Source: an uncultured Christensenellaceae bacterium (GTDB lineage: Bacteria; Bacillota; Clostridia; Christensenellales; CAG-314). Taken from it: a stretch of 64,000 nucleotides of DNA. A program made the translations under genes and the position numbers. How positions within the stretch are numbered: position 1 is the stretch's first letter; the number at the start of each line of letters is the position of its first letter. Positions 45,224 through 54,835 of this stretch are shown piece after piece. Location of the stretch: positions 49,092 through 113,091 of the forward strand of contig CAJUIZ010000006.1 in the NCBI GenBank assembly GCA_910586625.1, written 5' to 3'. Under the pieces are notes generated by a model. It was not told where the DNA came from, did not search any database, and worked only from the letters and a program-made list of their open reading frames with translations.

Positions 45224-46396
45224 TTATTTGCCGTCGGATACGTCGGGCTGAGTTTCTTCCGCCGACGCAGCGTCCGAAGAGGGTTCTTCCGAAATATCGG
45301 AAATGGGCGCGATTTCTTCGTCCACGGCATACGGATCGTCGGAATCGGACGGGGTAAAGGCTTGTTCACGAGCGGCTTCGTCCGCCTGCGCTTCTTCCAC
45401 AACCGCGGACTTGTTCTTTTTACCCTTTTTGCCCTTGGCAGCGGGCTTTTGCTCGTCATGCTCGGGCTGAGACTGAACAAGAGCGGCTTGAGCTTCTCGC
45501 TGAGCTTGCTTCTTTTTCTTGACTTCCACGGGGTGGAACAGCGCGAAGGTCTTCATCATATGGGTGTGCCATACCAACGGGAAATACATTCCGCCGAACA
45601 TAAGTACCAAAACCATAAATATAGTGTTGAGCATAGAGTTGCGGAAGGCGAAATACAAGCCTACGGGTATAACGGCAATTAAGAAATGGATGATGTTGGG
45701 CAAAATGTTGAGCCACATCAATCTCCAACTGTCGTCGAGATTGTCGTATACGGATTGCTTGTAGGTTACCGACACCGAGCAAAGTATCATAAGGTAGATT
45801 GCCAAGAACATAGCTATAATGCACAGCAATACCAAAAGAACGATAGTAAGCCACAGAGGCATAACGGTTACGCCCCATACGTAAAAGTTATACAAACCGA
45901 ACACCGTAAACGACAGCTCTACCGTCGTTACGAATGAATACAGGATATTAGCCTTCAAGCCCATACCGATGCTCTTGAAAATACCCACAGCCGACAGCTT
46001 GCCCGTCCAAAAAGCGTCGCGGATTACGGCGTACCCGCCGGAGAAAACAACCGTCGCAAGCAGCGAACCGAGTACGGCGTACAAGCCGTAAATAAGGTTG
46101 TTATGCGCAAGCTGCTCCGCGTAATGCTCGGTGAGACCTTCCCACGCGCCGGTAGAAAAACCGAAAGAATTGAGCTGCGGCAGGCTTTGCAAAAGCGTGG
46201 CGTTATTGAAGCTGTTGAGTATAAGCACCGCGAATACGGGCGCAAGGCACAGTATCATAAGTATACTGAAACCGAACAGACGCCATATATTCTCGCGGTA
46301 TAATACCTTGAAAAAATTCCAAGTGTTGAGACGATTGAGACGTTTGGTAACGTGTTCGTTACGTTCGTTGTTTAATCTTATTTTGCTGAAATTCAT
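45224..46396 (-). CDS. DUF624-like polytopic membrane protein with acidic tail
   Basis: A 390-aa protein. About six hydrophobic helices occupy residues 30-265 and the C-terminal 110 residues are charged and low-complexity (Lys/Gln-rich then Asp/Glu-rich). The WRLFGFSILMILCLAPVFAV start and the repeated aromatic helices resemble the DUF624/YesL family. A GGAAAG site precedes ATG 46396. The function is unknown. Two similar-sized membrane proteins lie at 53844 and 54836. Confidence 0.72.
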   Translation of the reverse strand: MNFSKIRLNNERNEHVTKRLNRLNTWNFFKVLYRENIWRLFGFSILMILCLAPVFAVLILNSFNNATLLQSLPQLNSFGFSTGAWEGLTEHYAEQLAHNNLIYGLYAVLGSLLATVVFSGGYAVIRDAFWTGKLSAVGIFKSIGMGLKANILYSFVTTVELSFTVFGLYNFYVWGVTVMPLWLTIVLLVLLCIIAMFLAIYLMILCSVSVTYKQSVYDNLDDSWRLMWLNILPNIIHFLIAVIPVGLYFAFRNSMLNTIFMVLVLMFGGMYFPLVWHTHMMKTFALFHPVEVKKKKQAQREAQAALVQSQPEHDEQKPAAKGKKGKKNKSAVVEEAQADEAAREQAFTPSDSDDPYAVDEEIAPISDISEEPSSDAASAEETQPDVSDGK

Positions 46397-46644
46397 TGCA
46401 GTACTTTCCTTTTATCCGTGTTAAGCTTACACCTTCAACCTTAAACGGACGTTTAATTACTGATAATTATATATTAAAACGCAATATTTTTCAACCTTAT
46501 TACCGCCTTTTGACGAAATCTTTTTGCACGCGGACGGCAAGACGCGACGGTCGGACGGAATAGGCTGTCGAAAAAACACAAAAAAGGGCATTTATTGCAA
46601 TGCGGATAAATAGGATAATACAAACGATATTTCGGAGAAATGAT

Positions 46645-47625
46645 TTGTATAAAAAAACTGTCGCGATTGTAGGCGCAACGGGGTTGGTAGGCGAAAAACT
46701 GACGGAAATAATGCAAAGCAAGCTGACGGACTGCGACGTTAGACTGTTCGGAAACACGCAAGCCGGCAAACGTATAAACTTCCGCAACAAACGCGTAACT
46801 GTGGAAAAAACCGAGCTGCTTGCGCGGGCGGACGTAGATTACGCGGTATTTGCGGCGACCGAAGAAACGGCGAAAGAGCTGATTCCGAGCCTTGCCGAAC
46901 GGGGAGTCATCTGCATAGACAACAGCGCGTATTTCCGACTGAAAAAGGACGTTCCGCTGATTGTGCCGTCGGTAAACGGCGACAAAATCGGCGACGCAAG
47001 AATTATAGCAAACCCGAACTGCTCCACCATACAAACGGTAATAGCGGTTAACGCATTGAAATCGCTGCAACCGACGAAGCTGACCGCGGCTACTTATCAA
47101 TCGGTAAGCGGAGCGGGCAAAGCGGGACTTTGCGACCTGACCGAAAAAAACGGTTACGGCAGGCTTACGGCATTTAAGCACCCGATATACGATAACGTAA
47201 TACCGCAAATCGGCGAAGTTTGCAAGGACGGCTACACCGCCGAAGAACGCAAAATGCTGTACGAAAGCCGAAAAATATTGGATATGCCGAGACTCAAAGT
47301 AAACTGCTTTTGCGCGAGAGTTCCCGTAAGCGCGGGACACGGAGTATTCGTAAACCTTGCGTTCGCCGAAAAAGTGAATATAGACGAAATACGCGAGCTA
47401 TTAAAACAAGCGGAAAACATTATACTGTTGGACTCCCCCGAAGGGCACGTTTACCCTATGCCGATGACAATGCGAAATACCAAGTACGTGGGCGTGGGAA
47501 GAATATGCAAAGACCGCACCGCAAACGCCGTGAATATGTTCGTTGTAGCGGACAATCTGCTGCGCGGAGCGGCGTACAACGCCTACGAGATATTGGAATG
47601 CGTAATACGCCGTTCCAATGCGTAA
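46645..47625 (+). CDS. asd: Aspartate-semialdehyde dehydrogenase
   Basis: NADPH-dependent reduction of aspartyl phosphate to aspartate semialdehyde, second step toward DAP/lysine. The protein is 326 aa. The dinucleotide motif GATGLVG is at 10-16, the catalytic Cys126 lies in NPNCSTIQ, and the active-site histidine in RVPVSAGHG follows. The start is taken as TTG 46645, with CGGAG at ideal spacing. An in-frame ATG at 46600 has no site. dapA and dapB follow in the same operon. Confidence 0.93.
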   Translation: MYKKTVAIVGATGLVGEKLTEIMQSKLTDCDVRLFGNTQAGKRINFRNKRVTVEKTELLARADVDYAVFAATEETAKELIPSLAERGVICIDNSAYFRLKKDVPLIVPSVNGDKIGDARIIANPNCSTIQTVIAVNALKSLQPTKLTAATYQSVSGAGKAGLCDLTEKNGYGRLTAFKHPIYDNVIPQIGEVCKDGYTAEERKMLYESRKILDMPRLKVNCFCARVPVSAGHGVFVNLAFAEKVNIDEIRELLKQAENIILLDSPEGHVYPMPMTMRNTKYVGVGRICKDRTANAVNMFVVADNLLRGAAYNAYEILECVIRRSNA

Positions 47626-47638
47626 CGCGTAATGAAGC

Positions 47639-47661
47639 AAGCCCGTTGAAGCAACGGGCTT
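47639..47661 (+). promoter_or_regulatory. Hairpin between asd and dapA
   Basis: A 10-bp stem (AAGCCCGTTG with CAACGGGCTT) and a 3-nt loop 14-36 nt after the asd stop. There is no T run, so it may be an mRNA-processing or stabilising hairpin and not a terminator. A near-identical stem occurs at 55761-55783. Confidence 0.5.
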
Positions 47662-47687
47662 ACGTTAATAAAAACAAGGAACGGAAA

Positions 47688-48518
47688 ATGACTAAAAAGT
47701 TAATTACGGCGTTGGCGACCCCGTTTGCCGACGGAAAAATAGACGAAGCAAGCTTTGCGCGCCTTGTGGAATTTCAAGCGGCGAACGGAGCGGACGCGTT
47801 ACTTGCTCTCGGCACTACTGCCGAAAGCCAATTACTGAGTAAAGCCGAAAGCACGCGGCTCTTGACGTTGTGCGGTATACTCGCGGGGAAAATACCCCTA
47901 ATTGCGGGAATACACGAATCGGCGACGGGCAAAGCCGCCGAAGAAGCGAAGCGTCTTGCCGACCTTGGCGCGAGCGCGCTGCTTGCTGCGCCGCCCGCCT
48001 TTTGCAAATGCACGGCTGCGGGCTACAAACGGCACATAGAAACGATTTGCCAAGCGGTTGACATACCCGTAATACCCTACAACGTACCGTCGCGCGCGGG
48101 CTATTGTCTCGACGCGCAAACAATTGTCGAACTGTCGGACAAAATTGCCGCGGTTAAGGACGCCTGCGACAGCGCGGAATTCGCAAAACAAATAGCTGCG
48201 AGCGTACCCGTACTGTGCGGAAGCGACGAACGTCTGACAAGCTACTTGGAAGCGGGCGCTTGCGGAGTAATTTCCGTAACGTCCAACGTAGCGCCGCTGT
48301 GGACTAAAAGCATTCTTAAAGGCGAGCGTTCGCGGGAGTTCGAGCTGTTTGCAAGGCTTACGATGACGGAAGTAAACCCGATAGCGATAAAATATTTTTT
48401 GTACAAGGCGGGAATCTTCCGCACCTACGACGTACGTTTGCCGCTGACAAGCGCAAACGCCGATACGCAAAAAACTATCGACGAATTTTTGCGGAAATTC
48501 GGCGATAAAATACTGTGA
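47688..48518 (+). CDS. dapA: 4-Hydroxy-tetrahydrodipicolinate synthase
   Basis: Condenses pyruvate and aspartate semialdehyde. The protein is 276 aa. The TIM-barrel class I aldolase has GTTAES (about 42-47), the catalytic tyrosine in PYNVPSR (near 130) and the Schiff-base lysine in AAVKDACDS (near 157). The ATG has an AAGGAACGGA site. I reject a longer upstream frame that begins inside asd. Confidence 0.95.
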   Translation: MTKKLITALATPFADGKIDEASFARLVEFQAANGADALLALGTTAESQLLSKAESTRLLTLCGILAGKIPLIAGIHESATGKAAEEAKRLADLGASALLAAPPAFCKCTAAGYKRHIETICQAVDIPVIPYNVPSRAGYCLDAQTIVELSDKIAAVKDACDSAEFAKQIAASVPVLCGSDERLTSYLEAGACGVISVTSNVAPLWTKSILKGERSREFELFARLTMTEVNPIAIKYFLYKAGIFRTYDVRLPLTSANADTQKTIDEFLRKFGDKIL

Positions 48519-48575
48519 TAAACGGCAAATAACAGCGGAGTTTAACCCGAAATACAACGGCAAGGAGACGAAAAA

Positions 48576-49202
48576 ATGAATATAGCGGTATTGGGAGCGC
48601 GCGGAAGAGTGGGAAGCAAAACCGCGGAAATAGCCGCAAAGCGCGGACACAACGTATGGGAAATAGACGCGGATTATCAGAAAAACCCGTTGGAAAGGTT
48701 AGACGGCGTGATAGACTTTTCCGTGGCGGAAGCCACCGAGCTGGCGCGCGACCTGTGTATGAAATACCGTTGTCCGCTTGTAAGCGGAGTAACCGGACGC
48801 AACGAGAAGCAAACGGAAATGTTGGAAGCTCTGAAAAAACAAGTAACCGTTGCGGAAAAAGCGAATTTTTCCTGCGGAATGACTGTTTTTGAAAAAGTAT
48901 GCGAACAAATTGCCGCAGAGCTTAGAAATTGGGACTGCGAAATTGTGGAAACGCACCGAAAAGGAAAGCAGGACTGCCCGAGCGGAACGGCGAAAATGCT
49001 TGCGGGAAAAATCGCCGCGGCAAAGGGAAGTTTCAGCAGCGTTACGGTACATTCCAGACGGCTCGGAAGCTGCTTCGGAACGCACGAGGTTACCTTCGCT
49101 ACGCAGGGCGAGAGCATTACGCTGACTCACTCGGCGGAAAACGTGGAAATATTTGCATTGGGCGCGGTTAAAACGTTGGAAGAAATTGTAAAAGGAAAAT
49201 AG
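48576..49202 (+). CDS. dapB: 4-Hydroxy-tetrahydrodipicolinate reductase (short form)
   Basis: NAD(P)H-dependent reduction of the DapA product to tetrahydrodipicolinate. The protein is 208 aa, short against the usual 220-270, but the key elements are present: a GARGRVGS-type dinucleotide motif at 7-14 and the substrate-binding ETHRKGKQDCPSGTA motif near 123. There is an AAGGAG site before ATG 48576. It is the last gene of the asd-dapA-dapB operon, and its product feeds Ddh (17258). A terminator follows. Confidence 0.93.
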   Translation: MNIAVLGARGRVGSKTAEIAAKRGHNVWEIDADYQKNPLERLDGVIDFSVAEATELARDLCMKYRCPLVSGVTGRNEKQTEMLEALKKQVTVAEKANFSCGMTVFEKVCEQIAAELRNWDCEIVETHRKGKQDCPSGTAKMLAGKIAAAKGSFSSVTVHSRRLGSCFGTHEVTFATQGESITLTHSAENVEIFALGAVKTLEEIVKGK

Positions 49203-49299
49203 TATGCGCGAACGACGGAACAGACGCGACTTGAGATAAGTACGTATTGCGGCTTACGCAAACCGAATAAGGTTAGAACTACGATTGATTTTCGACAAT

Positions 49300-49328
49300 A
49301 ACAAGGGGACGCAGAGCGTCCCCTTGTT
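49300..49328. terminator. Bidirectional terminator between dapB and the U32 gene
   Basis: A 12-bp perfect stem (AACAAGGGGACG with CGTCCCCTTGTT) and a 5-nt loop, lying between convergent genes. Confidence 0.85.
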
Positions 49329-49333
49329 GCCGA

Positions 49334-50617
49334 TTATTTATTATTTTCTATCTCGCCGGAAGCCGCTGCGGGATTACGCGAGCGCAATATATCGCCTGCC
49401 GACAGGCTGTACGGACAGTTGATTGTGAGCAGCTGCTGCACGCGGTTGGCTACTTCCACCGTTCGGCCCTGTTCGTCGCGGCAGTCCGTAACGGTAAAGG
49501 TCTTGTTGGTACCGTCCGTTACCGAAAGCGTTTCCAATACGTCGCCGATTGCAAACTTGTTGCGCTGCTCGATTGTTACGGCGCCGTCGGAGTTGACAGA
49601 CTTGACAACCGCAATGAACTTGTACGTTTCGAGAGCCTTGGACGACGGATAGTACTGGCGGCTTGACTGTTCGTCCAAATAAAACCCGGTAGTATACTCG
49701 CGGTGAGAAGCCTTGGAAAGCTCGGCTTCAAGCTCTGCTATAAGTTCGGAATGGAATTCGCCGCGCGCTATAGCGTCCAACGCCCTGCGATAGGCGTTTG
49801 TTACGGTAGCGACGTAGAAGGACGACTTCATACGCCCTTCCAGCTTGAAGCTGACAACGCCCGCGTCGATAAGATCGGGCAGATGCGCCAACATATTGAT
49901 ATCCTTGGAATTGAACAGATATGTGCCGCGCTCGTCTTCGTCAACGGGCATAAAACCGTCGCGGCCTACTTCCCTTACTTCCCACTGCCAACGGCACGCC
50001 TGAACGCATTCGCCGCGGTTGGCGTTGCGGTGCGCAAGATAGTTGGACATTAGACAGCGCCCCGAATAGCTGACGCACATTGCGCCGTGGACAAACGCTT
50101 CAAGTTGAAGGTCGGGACAGTAATCGGATATTTCCGCAATTTCCCGCAGGGGAACTTCGCGCGCTAAAACAACGCGCTCCGCGCCTGCCCTACGCCAATA
50201 ATCCGCCGCAAACTTGTTGGTGGTATTAGCCTGAGTGGAGATATGTATACGCAGGGATGAATGCGACCTGACGAAATCGAACACGCCGAGATCGGACACC
50301 AACACAGCATCCACCTGCGCGCGCTCCAAAACGGCAAGATAATCGTGCAGACCGTCGAAATCGGCGTTGCTTGCAAAAATATTGAGAGTGACGTATACCT
50401 TGACATTACGTTCGTGAGCGTAGGCTACCGCCCGCTCTATTTCGCCGTCGTCGAAATTGTCGGCATAGGCGCGCAAACCGTAGCGTTTGCCTGCGAGATA
50501 TACCGCATTCGCGCCGAAATGAATTGCCGTTTGCAGCTTCTCCATATTGCCCGCGGGAGCTAAAAGTTCAACATTATTCGCTTTTTTTCGGGTGTTTTCG
50601 CTTATTATGTTTGTCAT
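49334..50617 (-). CDS. Peptidase U32-family protein (TrhP/YrrN-YrrO type)
   Basis: A 427-aa U32 family protein. The N-terminus ELLAPAGNMEKLQTAIHFGA is diagnostic, and EAFVHGAMCVSYSGRCLMS and RGECVQACRWQW carry the conserved cysteines. In Bacillus and E. coli this family makes the first hydroxylation of wobble uridine (ho5U34) in tRNA; peptidase activity is not established here. The adjacent TrmR-like methyltransferase fits the next step (mo5U34). The start ATG 50617 lacks a clear site. Confidence 0.9.
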   Translation of the reverse strand: MTNIISENTRKKANNVELLAPAGNMEKLQTAIHFGANAVYLAGKRYGLRAYADNFDDGEIERAVAYAHERNVKVYVTLNIFASNADFDGLHDYLAVLERAQVDAVLVSDLGVFDFVRSHSSLRIHISTQANTTNKFAADYWRRAGAERVVLAREVPLREIAEISDYCPDLQLEAFVHGAMCVSYSGRCLMSNYLAHRNANRGECVQACRWQWEVREVGRDGFMPVDEDERGTYLFNSKDINMLAHLPDLIDAGVVSFKLEGRMKSSFYVATVTNAYRRALDAIARGEFHSELIAELEAELSKASHREYTTGFYLDEQSSRQYYPSSKALETYKFIAVVKSVNSDGAVTIEQRNKFAIGDVLETLSVTDGTNKTFTVTDCRDEQGRTVEVANRVQQLLTINCPYSLSAGDILRSRNPAAASGEIENNK

Positions 50618-50776
50618 AGTACTTTATATCTTGTAAAATTCGGCTATTATTTGGATGCAAAATATAGTTTTACTGCGTTGGACTTCTTCTGCGCGCCACA
50701 AAACGCACTTGTCTGTCCGAAGCGGTTGAGTATTGAATTGCTTCTGCTTGCGCGTATCCATACGCTGACAGCGCGG

Positions 50777-51361
50777 CTATTTTTTAGTAGATACCGTTAC
50801 TCCGTCGCCGATACGATGCAATACGGTGTCGTATACTTCGCTTGCCAAAAGACCGTCGAGAAACGCGCGCATATTGCGCGCCACCGTTATATGCTTGTGT
50901 CTTTTGTCGTCGGGGACGCGCTCCACCAATCCCTTGTAAAGCACGTTGTCGCACACAAGCGTTCCGCCTGCTTCCAACAAATCGGTCAGGTACGGCAGGA
51001 AGTACGGATACTGCCCCTTGGGACCGTCGAGAAAAATAAAGTCGTAGCTGCCGTCCGCCACACGAACTATCTCACGCGCGTCGCCGACAAAAATATTGAC
51101 GCGGTCGGACACTCCGAACGCTTGAAAGTTGGCGCGCGCCAAATCAGCCGACTGTTCGGACAGCTCCACAGTATTGAGCGTTGCCTGCGGAGCCGCTGTC
51201 AGCATAATTATGCCGCTGTACCCTATTGCAGTGCCGATTTCCAAAATGCGCCTTGGACGACGCTTGGACACTACGTCGAACAGCAGCTGCTTGGTATCGT
51301 CTAACATAACGGGTATGTGGCGTTCGCGCGCGAATTGCAGGATATCTTCGAGAGTTTTCAT
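50777..51361 (-). CDS. TrmR-like tRNA U34 O-methyltransferase (class I SAM)
   Basis: A 194-aa SAM-dependent methyltransferase. The motif I region is ILEIGTAIGYSGIIM, and FLDGPKGQYPYFLP and VCDNVLYKGLVE complete the catechol-O-methyltransferase-like fold. TrmR (YrrM) methylates ho5U34 in tRNA, and the neighbouring U32 gene could provide its substrate. ATG 51361 has no obvious site. Both genes are on the minus strand, about 160 nt apart. Confidence 0.85.
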   Translation of the reverse strand: MKTLEDILQFARERHIPVMLDDTKQLLFDVVSKRRPRRILEIGTAIGYSGIIMLTAAPQATLNTVELSEQSADLARANFQAFGVSDRVNIFVGDAREIVRVADGSYDFIFLDGPKGQYPYFLPYLTDLLEAGGTLVCDNVLYKGLVERVPDDKRHKHITVARNMRAFLDGLLASEVYDTVLHRIGDGVTVSTKK

Positions 51362-51442
51362 AACGTACGTGAATGGGTTGTAAGACGGGGCTGATTAGCC
51401 GAGCATATACGGCTTACATTCGAGCAAAAGCCGTATGATAGC

Positions 51443-53323
51443 TTAGACTTCGATTATAACAGGCAAAACAACGGGGTTGCGTTTGAGCTTGACGCGGAAA
51501 TAATGCTTCGCCGAACGCTGTATCGCCGTCTTTAACGCGGCTATCGTGTGAGACGTTTGCAGCGTCTTGACAAGTTCTTCCTTGATAAGCCGCTTTACTT
51601 CGTCTACGGGGTTTGCCGTGTCCGTATCGCCCTGAAAGAAGCAGCCGCGGCTTACCACTTCGACATCGGAAACGAGATTGCCGCTATGCTTGTCCACGCC
51701 CGCAACACACACCAAAATACCGTCTTCGGCAAGGTTCAAACGGTCGCGCAGAACGACGTTGCCTACGTCGCCTACTCCCAAGCCGTCCACCATTATACTG
51801 CCGCTTACAACCTGTCCTACGACCTTGAACGTGTTATTGTCTATTTCGACGCAGTTGCCGATTTCCGGAAGTATGATATTGGCGCGCTTGTGATGGAGCT
51901 TTTCCACCAACATTGCGTGCTGCTTTAAGTGACGGTATTCGCCGTGCACGGGTATGAAATACTTGGGCTTGACAAGGGTGTAGACCAGCTTCAATTCTTC
52001 CTGACAAGCGTGCCCCGATACGTGCACGGCGGACAGCGCGGAATACACTACCATTGCTCCCAAGCGATACAGTTTGTTGATTACGTTGTAGATATCGCGC
52101 TCGTTGCCGGGTATCGGAGTGGCGGAGATGACGATTGTGTCGTTAGAGCCGATTTGCACCTTGTTAAACTCGCCGCTTGCCATACGTGTGAGCGCAGACA
52201 TCGGCTCGCCCTGACTGCCAGTGGACAGTATTACAAGCTTGCCGTCGTCTACGTTGTTTATCTTGTCTATATCCACGAACATTTTGTTGTCGACGTTGAG
52301 CAGTCCCACGCGCTGAGCCGTTTCGATATACTTGATCATACTTCTGCCCGATACCGCTATGCGGCGCTTGTACTGACAGGCAAGCTCGATTATCATCCCG
52401 AGACGGTCCACGTTGGACGCGAACGTAGCTACTATTATTCTGCGGCCCTTAGCTTCCTGAAAGACCTTGTTCATCGTTTCTTCCACCACCGACTCGCTCA
52501 TAGTATAGCCCGGCTTTTCGACGTTGGTAGATTCGCTCATCAACAGCAATACGCCTTGCTTGCCTATTTCCGCTATGCGGTTAAGGTTCATTATTTCGTT
52601 GCCCAAGGGGGTGTAGTCTATCTTGAAATCGCCGGTGTGCAAAACGGTGCCCACGGGGGTGCGCAGGCATATAGCCACCGACCCTGCGACCGAGTGGGAC
52701 ACGTGAATAAACTCCGCAGAAAAGTCTCCCAAGGTTACTATACTTTTGCTGGATACGGCGATTAGGTTGGTTTTATCCAAAATATTGTGTTCTATAAGCT
52801 TGTTTTCTACAAGCGCGAGCGTTAGCTTCGTGCCGTAAATATCCAATTTGCCGCCTAACTTTTCCACCAAGTACGGTATTGCGCCGATGTGGTCTTCGTG
52901 TCCGTGGGTTAACAAAACGGCTTTGATTTTGGAACGGTTTTCCGCCAAATAGGACATATCGGGAATAACCATATCCACGCCCGGCATATCGCTGCCGGGG
53001 AACGTCGTTCCTGCGTCGATGATTACGATACTGTCGTTATACTGGAACGCAGTCATATTTTTGCCGATTTCGCCTACTCCGCCCAAAAATATAACCTTTA
53101 ACTTACCCTTGGGACGGGTTTGACCCATAAGCTCCGCTCCCGAGACGGCGTTGGACTTGTTGAAGCTCTTGCCCTGCTTGGGCGCGGACGGACGACGGTT
53201 TTTATCCTTGCCCTTGCCGCCGATAGGCTTTTGCACGGGCGCGTTGTTCGACTGCGGGGCAAACGTCAATTGCTGCGACGCGCCGTTATTCAGCGTATCG
53301 CCTTGTTTCTTATTTTTCTTCAT
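51443..53323 (-). CDS. rnj: Ribonuclease J
   Basis: A 626-aa MBL-fold RNase, the central 5'-3' exo- and endonuclease of Firmicutes mRNA decay. The metallo-beta-lactamase core has the metal-binding HGHEDHIG and the beta-CASP region, and the C-terminal domain is present. A Gln/Asn/Lys-rich N-terminal extension of about 70 residues precedes the catalytic core. I chose ATG 53323 with an AAGGAG site; a longer frame to 53446 has none. Confidence 0.95.
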   Translation of the reverse strand: MKKNKKQGDTLNNGASQQLTFAPQSNNAPVQKPIGGKGKDKNRRPSAPKQGKSFNKSNAVSGAELMGQTRPKGKLKVIFLGGVGEIGKNMTAFQYNDSIVIIDAGTTFPGSDMPGVDMVIPDMSYLAENRSKIKAVLLTHGHEDHIGAIPYLVEKLGGKLDIYGTKLTLALVENKLIEHNILDKTNLIAVSSKSIVTLGDFSAEFIHVSHSVAGSVAICLRTPVGTVLHTGDFKIDYTPLGNEIMNLNRIAEIGKQGVLLLMSESTNVEKPGYTMSESVVEETMNKVFQEAKGRRIIVATFASNVDRLGMIIELACQYKRRIAVSGRSMIKYIETAQRVGLLNVDNKMFVDIDKINNVDDGKLVILSTGSQGEPMSALTRMASGEFNKVQIGSNDTIVISATPIPGNERDIYNVINKLYRLGAMVVYSALSAVHVSGHACQEELKLVYTLVKPKYFIPVHGEYRHLKQHAMLVEKLHHKRANIILPEIGNCVEIDNNTFKVVGQVVSGSIMVDGLGVGDVGNVVLRDRLNLAEDGILVCVAGVDKHSGNLVSDVEVVSRGCFFQGDTDTANPVDEVKRLIKEELVKTLQTSHTIAALKTAIQRSAKHYFRVKLKRNPVVLPVIIEV

Positions 53324-53802
53324 AACAGTAATCTCCTTGTTTATTAACGCAAAAACCGTTAAAACAACAGCACTTGTAAAACCGAAAGGGATCGTCCGTT
53401 TCGGCTGCGGTTGAATTAAAAAAGTTTTTCCGTTTTGCTTTGACAAGCCGCAGCGTTTCGTTAACGCATAAGCTTGTCTCGATATATTTCACTGCCAAGC
53501 CTGCCTTGGCAAAAAAATCCGCGTTAAAGTTTTATTATTATTGCCCAAAAGTCTGCAAAAAACACAAAACTCGACTTTTACATTATACACCAAGACGGCA
53601 AATATGACAACTAAATCGCCTGCATATACCGTTAAAAACAGATTGCGCCGACAAACAGCCTGCGGCAATTTTTACAAAGGCTGTGACGAGCCGAACAGTT
53701 CGATTTGCATACATACGGTCGTTACCGTTAAGGCTTGTCGGTTTTTGCGTTATATAAGAAATGTCCGAACGCATTAAAATACTATCTATATACGCAAACA
53801 AT
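53324..53802. other. Intergenic region upstream of rnj
   Basis: About 480 nt. An open frame at 53541-53777 looks like a shadow and has no site. A hairpin with GCCAAG and CTTGGC lies at about 53500-53518 with an A run after it on the plus strand. On the minus strand the T run would come before the stem, so it is no terminator. Nothing else is visible. Confidence 0.4.
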
Positions 53803-53831
53803 AAGCCTTGACGCGGTAACGGTCAAGGCTT
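53803..53831 (-). terminator. Terminator of the two-gene membrane unit
   Basis: On the minus strand a 10-bp stem (AAGCCTTGAC with GTCAAGGCTT), loop of 9 nt, and T-rich sequence, about 13 nt after the stop at 53844. Confidence 0.8.
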
Positions 53832-53843
53832 AAAAATAAATCT

Positions 53844-54821
53844 TTATTTGGTTTTACGCTGTTTTCTTGCAAGGCGTTTGTTGTATCTGTCCGTGCCTTC
53901 GATAACCACGCGTTTGTAGAAATACGGACGGTTGTGCGCGTTGAAGTATTCCACTATGTTGACGCATTTGAGATAGAAAAACAACAGCAGATTGGGGATT
54001 GTTATTACCACAGTACACCACACAGGATTGGAAATGTGCACAAGCGCGGCAGCCGAAATAGCCGCCATCAAGCCGATTACAATAAGCGTCTTCCAAAATA
54101 CGCTCCAAAAGCGGAAAACGATTCGGCTTGCGCCGTACTTGAAAGCCTGTCTTGCGGACATATCTTCGCACACCACCGCAGGCAGACAGAACGCAAACAC
54201 CGTTTGCCGCGCAGCATATAACACGAGCGCGATAATGAGCACGGGTATTATCGTCCACCAACCGAAGGCTATCAAAAACGTGAGATACAGACCCAAACAG
54301 CCAGTTATTATCAATAAATCCAACGGTACGGTACACAACAGCTGCAATGCGGAAAACGCCCAAGTCTTACCCTGCTTTTTAAGCAAGAACCATATGAAAG
54401 GACGGCTTGCGTTGGACGTCATAAATTCTTCCAACTGACATTCGACCGTAACGTCGGTATAGGACACGAACAGCCGATACACAAGCAGCGTCAATACTAC
54501 GACTATATAGGACAACGTTGCTCCGCCCCACGCAAAGGGATAATGAATAGACTTGATATTCTCCTGCACGTTGGATATTACGGCGTTCAACTGAGCGGTA
54601 AAATCGGCGCTGTTAAACGTGCCGTTTATAATCGACGCTATGGTAGAATTGGCAAATTCGCGCAGATTGCTCTCGCCCAATACGCGCATTACGTCGCGCG
54701 CAAGGTCGCCGAACACCGTAACGCCGAATGCCATAACGATAGCCAAAACCAACACTTGGCAGAATAACGATTTTAACAGCACTTTCCAATTGAAGGAAGC
54801 AAGACTGAGCGGTTTAATCAT
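53844..54821 (-). CDS. Hypothetical polytopic membrane protein
   Basis: A 325-aa protein with about six helices (about residues 18-40, 100-120, 150-175, 180-200, 235-260 and 268-290) and a basic C-terminal tail (YNKRLARKQRK). No family is recognised. An AGGGGGATAGG site precedes ATG 54821. It is the second gene of a two-gene operon with 54836, whose product is similar in architecture. Confidence 0.68.
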   Translation of the reverse strand: MIKPLSLASFNWKVLLKSLFCQVLVLAIVMAFGVTVFGDLARDVMRVLGESNLREFANSTIASIINGTFNSADFTAQLNAVISNVQENIKSIHYPFAWGGATLSYIVVVLTLLVYRLFVSYTDVTVECQLEEFMTSNASRPFIWFLLKKQGKTWAFSALQLLCTVPLDLLIITGCLGLYLTFLIAFGWWTIIPVLIIALVLYAARQTVFAFCLPAVVCEDMSARQAFKYGASRIVFRFWSVFWKTLIVIGLMAAISAAALVHISNPVWCTVVITIPNLLLFFYLKCVNIVEYFNAHNRPYFYKRVVIEGTDRYNKRLARKQRKTK

Positions 54822-54835
54822 ATCCTATCCCCCTA

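Noticed and set aside
47220..47687. Upstream extension of the dapA frame
   Set aside because: Overlaps asd in another frame and reads as a basic shadow; a good site exists before the ATG at 47688.
53541..53777. Plus-strand frame (78 aa) upstream of rnj
   Set aside because: No site or known motif, and it is antisense to a likely promoter region.
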